Below are positions 34,563 through 40,640 of a DNA stretch of 40,640 nucleotides, piece after piece; the first letter of the stretch is position 1, and each line of letters starts with the position of its first letter. The position numbers were made by a program, and so were the translations under genes. The stretch is from Candidatus Parcubacteria bacterium. Lineage in GTDB: Bacteria > Patescibacteriota > Patescibacteriia > UBA1558 > GWA2-36-10. Where the stretch lies: positions 1-40,640 of the forward strand of contig JABJNO010000022.1 in assembly GCA_018664825.1 (NCBI GenBank). The letters are read 5' to 3'. The notes under the pieces are model-generated. The model was not told the origin of the DNA. It made no database searches and saw nothing but the letters and a program-made list of their open reading frames with translations.

Positions 34563-35771
34563 TTATTTTATCTTGGCAAATTTTCTTTTACCAGCCTGGA
34601 CTATATCCCCAGATTTTATTCTCAACTCTTCTTTGAAAGATAAAACTTTTTCGTCATTTAGTCTCATACCACCACCATTTATCAAGCGACGAGCTTCACT
34701 TTTTGATGTAGAAAAGTTCAACTCTACTAAAAGGTCAATGGGGCTTATACGATTGGCTGATATTTTGTGTTCAGGAATATCAGTTGGCTTTCCTTTGTCT
34801 GCAAAGATTTTGACAAATTCATCAGCTGCTTTTTTGGCTTGCTTTGCTCCATGATAGATAGAAACAATTTCTGTAGCTAATTGGAATTTGTAGTCACGAG
34901 GATTTTCGCCATCCTTGAGTTGTTCGGCTATTAGGTTTATTTCAGCTTGAGGAATTCTAGTACAAAGCTCATAAGCATCTATAATCATACCATCGGTCCA
35001 AGACATTACTTTTCCAAACATATTAGCTGCTGAATCATTGAGGGCTAGCATATTACCTTCGGTCTTGCCCATTTTTTTGCCAGAGTTGTCTACCAAGAGT
35101 TTCATGGTGATGACAAACTTTTCTTTGTTTGCCATAGACTTCATCAAGGTGCGACCAGACAGCATATTAAAAGTTTGGTCATTGCCACCAACTTCACCAT
35201 CGACATCCATAGCTACTGAGTCATAGGCCTGAAGAACGGGGTACATAAATTCGTGTAAGTGGATTGGCTTGCCAGCCTTGATGCGTTCTTGAAACATATC
35301 ACGTTCCAAAAGTTGTTGGACTGTAAATTTTGTAGATAGATTGAGCACATCACCAAAATTCATTTTGTTGTGCCAAGTGCTATTGTATTTTAGTTCAACT
35401 TTATTTTTGCCAGCAAACTCCAAAATAGTCTTAGCTTGTTTTTGGTAGTCTTTGGCATTTTGCAAAACTTGCTTAGGAGTCAGGGCTTGGCGAGTAGCAG
35501 ACTTGTCAGTTGGATCACCGACAGTACCAGTAAAATCACCAATCAAAAGTATGACCTTGTGGCCCAATTCTTGGAACTGCCTGAGCTTTTCCATGGGTAT
35601 AATATGCCCTAGATGCAAAGTCGGCCCAGTTGGATCTATACCCAAATACAAAGTGAGCTGTTTATCACTATTTAGTTCATTTTCTAAGAATTCTTTGGAA
35701 GGGTAAATATTGGCCACGCCCCTAGTCAAAATCTCTTGAATTTTTTCCTTATCTGTACTAATCTTACTCAT
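34563..35771 (-). CDS. tyrS: Tyrosyl-tRNA synthetase
   Basis: Charges tRNA-Tyr (402 aa). LYLGIDPTGPTLHLGHIIPM carries the HIGH-type motif HLGH at 53-56, GDFTGTVGDPTDKSATR follows, and VGGNDQTFNMLSGR is the tyrosine-recognition region. The KMSKS-type motif is KKMGKTEG. A C-terminal S4 RNA-binding domain (STSKSEARRLINGGGMRLN) ends the protein. The HLGH and KMGKTEG forms resemble the TyrZ-like branch of class Ic enzymes. It heads the minus-strand string and shares a palindromic divergent promoter with the PBP gene. Confidence 0.95.
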   Translation of the reverse strand: MSKISTDKEKIQEILTRGVANIYPSKEFLENELNSDKQLTLYLGIDPTGPTLHLGHIIPMEKLRQFQELGHKVILLIGDFTGTVGDPTDKSATRQALTPKQVLQNAKDYQKQAKTILEFAGKNKVELKYNSTWHNKMNFGDVLNLSTKFTVQQLLERDMFQERIKAGKPIHLHEFMYPVLQAYDSVAMDVDGEVGGNDQTFNMLSGRTLMKSMANKEKFVITMKLLVDNSGKKMGKTEGNMLALNDSAANMFGKVMSWTDGMIIDAYELCTRIPQAEINLIAEQLKDGENPRDYKFQLATEIVSIYHGAKQAKKAADEFVKIFADKGKPTDIPEHKISANRISPIDLLVELNFSTSKSEARRLINGGGMRLNDEKVLSFKEELRIKSGDIVQAGKRKFAKIK

Positions 35772-35798
35772 ACTTTTTACTTTAGTTATTATATTTAA

Positions 35799-35822
35799 AT
35801 TATAGCGTATTCTTGCTATAAT
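35799..35822. promoter_or_regulatory. Palindromic divergent promoter for tyrS and the class A PBP
   Basis: ATTATAGC (35799-35806) and GCTATAAT (35815-35822) form a perfect 8-bp inverted repeat around 8 bases. Each arm is a -10 box pointing outwards: TATAAT on plus (35817-35822, extended TGC; ATG nine bases later) and TATAAT on minus (35804-35799; tyrS ATG 27 bases later). A second minus TATAAT lies at 35793-35788, 16 bases before tyrS. The two polymerases could not occupy the site together. Confidence 0.75.
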
Positions 35823-35831
35823 TAAAACACT

Positions 35832-38780
35832 ATGCCAATACCACAGTTAAAGTCAAATTTTAAGCGCCGCAGTATTGCTGATTCAGATGCTGGATTTAGT
35901 TCTAGGCGCATAGTAAGCGATGTCAGGAACAAGAAAAAGAAAAAACCTGGCCGTTTTTTGTATAAAAAAGGCTCTTCTAGCAAATCTCACAAGACAAAAA
36001 AGTCTGTTAGTGGTAAATGGTGGGTTCGTTTTATCAAGCGTACTTGGCCATATGCCCTGGGGTTGGTATTTTTGGGTGGTATCTTTATCGTAGGATTATT
36101 TGCCTATTATTCAAAAGATTTACCAGATGTTGGTAACTTGATTGATAGATCAGTAGCCCTAAGTACCAAGATTTATGATAGTTCTGGTGAGGTATTGCTT
36201 TATGAGCTTCATGGAGCAGAAAATCGTACTCATATTAATTTGGAAGATTTACCTGATTATGTCAAAAATGCCACAATAGCAATTGAGGACAAGGATTTTT
36301 ATAATCATTCGGGCATTTCTTTGCGCGGTATTATTCGTGGACAGGTCATGCCTCGTTTACAAGGTAAGCGAGCCCAGGGCGGCTCTACTCTTACTCAGCA
36401 ATTTGTCAAAAATGCCATTCTTACCAATGAGCGCAGAGTCTCCAGAAAGGTAAAGGAGTGGATTTTGTCTTATCAACTTGAAAATAAGTATTCCAAGGAT
36501 CAAATTTTGGAATTTTATATAAACGAAATACCTTATGGTAGTTCTGCTTATGGTGTAGAATCAGCTGCGCATTATTATTTTGGTAAAGCTGCCAAAGATT
36601 TGACTTTGGCAGAAGCGGCAACCTTGGCTGCCTTACCACAGGCACCTAGTTATTATTCTCCTTATGGTGGTAATAAAGATGCTTTGATGGGCAGGCAGCG
36701 GACCGTTTTAAAACTTATGGTTGAACAGGGTTATATTAGTGAGGAAGAGGCAGACTTGGCTCGAGCCGAAGAACTAAATTTTAAACAAAGAATTGAAAAT
36801 ATAAAAGCTCCGCACTTTGTGATGTATGTCAAAAGTCAATTGGAAGAAAAATACAGCGCAACTATGATTGAGCAAAGTGGTTGGAAGATTATTACTTCAC
36901 TTGATTGGGATCTCCAGCAAAAAGCCGAGGCAACTATTGAAGAAATTGCTCCTGATAATCTAGAAAGATTTGAAGCCACCAATGCAGCTTTAGTTTCTGT
37001 AGATGTGGAGACTGGGAATATTTTGGCCATGGTCGGTTCCAAGGATTATTTTGATGACGAAATAGATGGGCAGGTAAATGTAGTTACGTCACTCAGGCAA
37101 CCAGGTAGCTCTCTCAAGCCTTTGGTGTATTTGACTGCTTTTGAAAAAGGCTATCGTCCTGATACAATGCTATTTGATTTGGAAACAAACTTTGCTTCAG
37201 CAGGAGAGGCTTATGAGCCAAAAAATTATGACTTAGAACAAAGAGGCCCAGTGACAATGCGCCAGTCTTTGGCAGGCTCTCTCAATATTCCAGCTGTAAA
37301 AACTCTTTATTTGGCAGGAGTGCACAATGTGACTGATTTGGCAGGAAAATTTGGCTATACATCTTTGGGTGATCCTGATAGATATGGACTTTCATTGGTT
37401 TTGGGTGGAGCAGAAGTAAAATTACTTGAACACACAAATGCTTATGCTACATTTGCCAGAGAAGGAGTCTATAAAGACAGTGTTTCTATACTAAAAGTTG
37501 AAGATTCAGACGGTAATATAATAGAAGAATACAATGAAGATAAGGGTAGGAGGGTAATAGAAAAAGAGCATGTAAATTTGTTGAACAATGTTTTGTCAGA
37601 CAATGGGGCCAGGGCCTATGTTTTTGGAGAGGCCAATTATCTGACTTTGCCAGACAGGCCAGCTGGTGCCAAGACAGGTACTACCAATGATTATCGCGAT
37701 GCTTGGTTGATGGGTTTTACTCCAAACATTGCCACAGGTGTCTGGGTAGGCAACAACGACAATACAGCTATGGCCGAAGGAGCCAGTGGATCAAGCGCGG
37801 CTGCTCCAATTTGGAATAAATACATGAGAGAAGCTACGGCGACCAGAGAAGTAAAATATTTCAAAGAACATGAGCCCGAGGAATGCGACAAGCCAATGGT
37901 TTGTGGTGGTGAAGGTCAAGAAAAAACAGTACGGATAGACAAGATGTCAGGTAAGTTGGCCACCGAATATACTCCATACACTCAAATAGAAGAAAAGAAA
38001 TTTTTGGAACTCCACAATATTTTGTATTATGTGAATATAAATGATCCATTGGGAGAGCCTCTTTCTGATCCAAACAAAGAGCCGCAGTATGGTCTGTGGG
38101 AAGGTCCTGTTTTGAAATGGATAGAAGAACAAGGTTACACAAATGAGAGCGTGCCAACTGAAGAGGATGATATTCATTTGGCACATTTGCGTCCAAATAT
38201 AAATTGGCGCACACCAAATAATAATCAGACAATAAAACAAGCTTCTTTTGCAATGCAGGTGACTGCCAGTGCACCACGAGGGGTGGAGCGGGTAGAATAT
38301 TTTGTGGGAGATCAAAAAGTAGGCACTTCTTATAACGAGCCTCATAGCTACACTTATAAAGTAGACCCTTTCCTTAGCAATGGTACATATGAAATCAAGG
38401 CGATTGCTTTTGATGACCAGGATAATTTTTCTGAAACAATTCGCAATATAAATTTGCAACTAGATAGTTCTGCTAGAGATTATAATATTATTTGGCTCCA
38501 ACCAAATGATGGAGGTACAATCAGTAAAGCAGATTTGCCAATAAGTATAGAAATAAATATCGACAAACCAAATATGGTTCGTAAGATAGATTTTTATTAT
38601 CTAACCCCAGATGACAACTCGCATTGGTTTACTTATCTTGATTCTCCAATTCCAAACAATATTTTTACCACTCTAGGAGAAGAACTTGATTTAGGAGTGC
38701 ACAAACTTTATTTGGTCATAAAGGATAGTTCGGGAAATTTGGTGCGCACTCCGCCACTCATTATAAATATTGTAGAATAA
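35832..38780 (+). CDS. Class A penicillin-binding protein (transglycosylase/transpeptidase) with C-terminal Ig-like domains
   Basis: A bifunctional peptidoglycan synthase of 982 aa. The basic cytoplasmic N-terminus (~75 residues) is followed by one TM anchor (YALGLVFLGGIFIVGLFAYY). The GT51 domain has AIEDKDFYNHSG with the catalytic E152 and QGGSTLTQQFVKNAI. The transpeptidase has the SxxK serine at S426 (PGSSLKP, K429), SLN at 483-485 and KTGT at 614-617. After ~residue 780 two Ig-like modules follow (GVERVEYFVGDQKVGTSY, then a similar repeat with KIDFYYLTPDDN). These may anchor the enzyme to wall or surface layer. The -10 lies nine bases before ATG, so the leader is nearly absent. No SD. 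Confidence 0.95.
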   Translation: MPIPQLKSNFKRRSIADSDAGFSSRRIVSDVRNKKKKKPGRFLYKKGSSSKSHKTKKSVSGKWWVRFIKRTWPYALGLVFLGGIFIVGLFAYYSKDLPDVGNLIDRSVALSTKIYDSSGEVLLYELHGAENRTHINLEDLPDYVKNATIAIEDKDFYNHSGISLRGIIRGQVMPRLQGKRAQGGSTLTQQFVKNAILTNERRVSRKVKEWILSYQLENKYSKDQILEFYINEIPYGSSAYGVESAAHYYFGKAAKDLTLAEAATLAALPQAPSYYSPYGGNKDALMGRQRTVLKLMVEQGYISEEEADLARAEELNFKQRIENIKAPHFVMYVKSQLEEKYSATMIEQSGWKIITSLDWDLQQKAEATIEEIAPDNLERFEATNAALVSVDVETGNILAMVGSKDYFDDEIDGQVNVVTSLRQPGSSLKPLVYLTAFEKGYRPDTMLFDLETNFASAGEAYEPKNYDLEQRGPVTMRQSLAGSLNIPAVKTLYLAGVHNVTDLAGKFGYTSLGDPDRYGLSLVLGGAEVKLLEHTNAYATFAREGVYKDSVSILKVEDSDGNIIEEYNEDKGRRVIEKEHVNLLNNVLSDNGARAYVFGEANYLTLPDRPAGAKTGTTNDYRDAWLMGFTPNIATGVWVGNNDNTAMAEGASGSSAAAPIWNKYMREATATREVKYFKEHEPEECDKPMVCGGEGQEKTVRIDKMSGKLATEYTPYTQIEEKKFLELHNILYYVNINDPLGEPLSDPNKEPQYGLWEGPVLKWIEEQGYTNESVPTEEDDIHLAHLRPNINWRTPNNNQTIKQASFAMQVTASAPRGVERVEYFVGDQKVGTSYNEPHSYTYKVDPFLSNGTYEIKAIAFDDQDNFSETIRNINLQLDSSARDYNIIWLQPNDGGTISKADLPISIEINIDKPNMVRKIDFYYLTPDDNSHWFTYLDSPIPNNIFTTLGEELDLGVHKLYLVIKDSSGNLVRTPPLIINIVE

Positions 38781-38818
38781 AAAAACACCCTCTATATAAA
38801 TTTGGGTGTTTTTATTTT
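38781..38818 (+). terminator. Intrinsic terminator after the PBP gene, probably bidirectional
   Basis: AAAAACACCC (38781-38790) pairs with GGGTGTTTTT (38804-38813) across 13 bases, then TATTTTTT. The A-run on the left gives a T-run for the minus-strand gene ending at 38831. Confidence 0.85.
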
Positions 38819-38830
38819 TTGCTAATATTT

Positions 38831-39073
38831 TTAGAATCCTTCATTGGCGTGTAGTTTATCAGCTTGCTCAAGACTAATGTCTTCTCCTCGCTCATGGACT
38901 CTATTTAATGAGTTTAAAACAATACTCAGTAGTCCTAGGAGTAGAGACAACAAGGAAAGCCACAGGGGTAAAAAAACACCCCAAGTATGCAGAAAGGCGA
39001 CTATGGCCAAAAATATCAAGAATAGGCCAATTGTTATATTTAGTGATACAGGGCAATAACAGCGCTGATTCAT
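38831..39073 (-). CDS. Small two-TM membrane protein of unknown family
   Basis: An 80-residue protein starting MNQRCYCPVSLN, with two close hydrophobic helices (roughly 13-30 and 35-55) separated by a short tryptophan/proline turn and followed by a charged tail (NRVHERGEDISLEQADKL). The N-terminal CYC pair is notable. I do not recognise a family. It is monocistronic, faces the PBP terminator, and has a perfect SD and a TTGACA promoter, like the lipoprotein at 17.0-17.7 kb and the four-TM protein at 31.7 kb. Confidence 0.75.
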   Translation of the reverse strand: MNQRCYCPVSLNITIGLFLIFLAIVAFLHTWGVFLPLWLSLLSLLLGLLSIVLNSLNRVHERGEDISLEQADKLHANEGF

Positions 39074-39080
39074 AATGCCA

Positions 39081-39111
39081 CCTCCTTTCGTTAAAGATAA
39101 GAAAGTATGTG
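39081..39111 (-). promoter_or_regulatory. Leader element and strong Shine-Dalgarno of the two-TM protein
   Basis: On the minus strand, CACATACTTT (39111-39102) is followed by the SD AAAGGAGG (39088-39081), seven bases before the ATG. CTTTC in the element can pair with GAAAG over the SD. Confidence 0.65.
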
Positions 39112-39122
39112 ATTATATTTAT

Positions 39123-39151
39123 ATTGTTCACTTTTTTGGTTTTTTTGTCAA
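39123..39151 (-). promoter_or_regulatory. Promoter of the two-TM protein gene
   Basis: On the minus strand, TTGACA (39151-39146), 17-base spacer and AACAAT (39128-39123). An alternative TATAAT lies at 39117-39112 without a suitable -35. The gap to uvrB also contains divergent signals. Confidence 0.6.
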
Positions 39152-39162
39152 TTTTTGGTATT

Positions 39163-39187
39163 GCTTCGAAGCCCAAAACATTATAAG
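39163..39187 (+). promoter_or_regulatory. uvrB promoter region with a palindrome
   Basis: The palindrome GCTTCGAAGC (39163-39172) lies ten bases before a -10-like TATAAG (39182-39187). The preferred uvrB ATG follows nine bases later. The palindrome is well placed to be an operator, but it does not match LexA boxes I know. Confidence 0.4.
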
Positions 39188-39196
39188 ATGTTTTAT

Positions 39197-40640
39197 ATGG
39201 AATTTAAACTGGTATCAAAATTTAAACCAGCTGGTGATCAAAATCAAGCAATAAGTAAATTGGTTGATGGGCTAAACAAAGATTATCGAGATCAGACTCT
39301 ATTGGGAGTGACTGGTAGCGGTAAGACTTTTACTATTGCCAATGTAATCAATAAAATAAAAAAGCCTACACTAGTGATTTCTCACAACAAAACATTGGCT
39401 GCTCAGCTAGCTTCTGAATTTCAAGATTTTTTCCCAAACAATGCAGTGCATTACTTTGTATCATATTATGACTATTATCAACCAGAGGCATATATGCCTA
39501 CTTCTGATACTTATATAGAAAAAGAAACTCAAATAAACGAAGAGATTGATAGGTTGAGGCATGTTTGCACCCAGAGCCTGCTTAGCAGAAAAGATGTAAT
39601 CATCGTAGCTTCTGTTTCTTGTATTTATAATTTGGGTAGTCCACTTGTTTACAAAGAATATAGAGCAGAATTGAAAGTTGGAGAATATTATAACCGTTTC
39701 AAGCTTTTGAAAAATTTAAATCATCTTCAATATCAAAGAAATGATACAGTGCTGACAAGGGGTTCTTATTCTGTCCGTGGAGAGGTGGTGGATATCTTTG
39801 CTTCTGGTCAAGAAAAAGATTTTTATAGGCTTACTTTTTTTGGTGACGAGCTAGAAAATATAGAATTGATAGATTTGCTCAACAATCAACCAAAAGAAAA
39901 GTTAAAAACTTTGGATATTTATCCAGCCAAGCATTTTTTGGCTATTGAAGAAAATAGAGAAGAGATAATAAAGAGCATCCGTAAGGACCTAGACAAAGAA
40001 GTAGCTGGTTTTTATAAAAAAGGAAAAACACTAGAGGCCGAAAGACTCAAGAGTAGAGTCAATCATGACCTGGAGATGATTTCAGAGACAGGATTTTGTA
40101 CGGGGATAGAAAATTATTCTAGATATTTTGATGGGCGCAAGATAGGTGATCCGCCGCATGCTTTGATAGATTATTTTCCAGATGATTTTTTGTTGATAAT
40201 AGATGAATCGCACATGACGGTCTCTCAGATTGGTGGGATGTACAATGGAGATAGGGCTAGAAAGATGAATTTGGTAGACTTTGGTTTTAGGCTCGAGGCA
40301 GCCCTTGATAATAGACCGCTCAAGTTTGATGAATTTGATAAACAGAGAAAAAATGCTATTTATATTTCAGCCACACCAGCTGATTATGAGCTTGATGTAT
40401 CAAAACAAGTGGTAGAGCAATTGGTTAGGCCGACTTTTATACTTGATCCAGTGGTTGATATCCGTCCCAGCAAAGGTCAGCTAGATGATTTGATGACTGA
40501 AATAGAAGATACAGTAAAGAAAAAAGAAAGAGTATTGGTGACTACTATTACCAAGCGATTGTCAGAAGATTTGACGGAAACTCTATTGGAGAGGGGTATA
40601 AAGGTACAATATTTACACTCGGAGATAAAAACCTTAGAAA
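39197..40640 (+). CDS. uvrB: Excinuclease ABC subunit UvrB (3' truncated by window edge)
   Basis: First 481 residues of the nucleotide-excision-repair helicase UvrB. FKPAGDQNQAISKLVDGL and LLGVTGSGKTFTIANVI (Walker A) start the protein. The DNA-clamp beta-hairpin reads YYDYYQPEAYMPTSDTYIEK, the helicase Walker B region is FLLIIDESHMT, and the PTFILDPVVDIRPSKGQ block precedes the second motor domain. The frame runs off the window at a partial codon. An in-frame ATG at 39188 would add three residues, but it sits where the transcript probably has not yet begun. No SD. Confidence 0.95.
   Translation, partial: MEFKLVSKFKPAGDQNQAISKLVDGLNKDYRDQTLLGVTGSGKTFTIANVINKIKKPTLVISHNKTLAAQLASEFQDFFPNNAVHYFVSYYDYYQPEAYMPTSDTYIEKETQINEEIDRLRHVCTQSLLSRKDVIIVASVSCIYNLGSPLVYKEYRAELKVGEYYNRFKLLKNLNHLQYQRNDTVLTRGSYSVRGEVVDIFASGQEKDFYRLTFFGDELENIELIDLLNNQPKEKLKTLDIYPAKHFLAIEENREEIIKSIRKDLDKEVAGFYKKGKTLEAERLKSRVNHDLEMISETGFCTGIENYSRYFDGRKIGDPPHALIDYFPDDFLLIIDESHMTVSQIGGMYNGDRARKMNLVDFGFRLEAALDNRPLKFDEFDKQRKNAIYISATPADYELDVSKQVVEQLVRPTFILDPVVDIRPSKGQLDDLMTEIEDTVKKKERVLVTTITKRLSEDLTETLLERGIKVQYLHSEIKTLE

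Noticed and set aside
37947-38459. Long minus-strand open frames opposite the PBP gene
   Set aside because: No start signals or recognisable domains; the plus-strand PBP with Ig-like domains fully explains the region.

Overview
The window looks like a chromosomal segment of a Candidate Phyla Radiation (Patescibacteria) bacterium, most likely of the Parcubacteria/Falkowbacteria type. This rests on low G+C (about a third by eye), very tight gene packing, almost no Shine-Dalgarno sequences, a cluster of small VirB2/TrbC-like 'T4SS pilin' genes, and compact versions of housekeeping genes. Stops are mostly TAA. TGA also serves as a stop, so the SR1/Gracilibacteria code (UGA=Gly) is unlikely. No lineage search could be run.

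Layout, left to right. (1) 3-9440: 3' end of rpoB, rpoC and a terminator, then ftsK, a RodZ-like membrane HTH gene and recA. (2) 9510-12793: surface-polysaccharide genes: a Wzx-type flippase broken by a frameshift, an O-antigen ligase/polymerase-like protein and a DUF6498-like membrane protein. (3) 12843-16967: galU, a solute-binding lipoprotein and four VirB2/TrbC-like pilin paralogues, ending at a strong terminator. (4) 17022-17702 (minus): a GC-rich lipoprotein of unknown family whose composition, promoter and ribosome-binding site differ from its neighbours. (5) 17828-21257: two large polytopic GT-C-like proteins, one DUF2079, overlapping tail to tail. (6) 21513-31523: yebC-ruvC leading into an alpha-glucan/sugar-phosphate region with two GT5 glycogen synthases, a GH57 enzyme, an APH-fold kinase, a P-loop kinase, a ROK sugar kinase, a GH100/GDE-like (alpha/alpha)6 hydrolase and a GalT/HIT-type nucleotidyltransferase. 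(7) 31671-32087: a stand-alone four-TM protein. (8) 32200-35771 (minus): tyrS, APH-fold kinase, HAD phosphatase, P-loop kinase and mscL. (9) 35832-38780: a class A PBP with C-terminal Ig-like domains. (10) 38831-39073 (minus): a small two-TM protein. (11) 39197 to the end: the 5' part of uvrB.

Two expression styles coexist. Most genes have no SD. Several operons begin with TATAAT placed only 6-9 bases before the ATG (flippase, galU, DUF2079, PBP, probably uvrB), which predicts leaderless mRNAs, and genes inside operons overlap or lie a few bases apart. Four genes are different: the third pilin and the three stand-alone envelope genes at 17.0, 31.7 and 38.8 kb. Each has a TTG-type -35 box, a real 5' leader, a strong SD, and a similar AAARTACYTT-like element shortly before the SD. 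This shared leader is the most promising undescribed signal I see.

No tRNA, rRNA, CRISPR array, transposase or attachment site was recognised. No stretch longer than 300 bases lacks a gene. The largest gap, 21258-21512, holds two predicted promoters, a minus-strand terminator-like hairpin and a leader inverted repeat.
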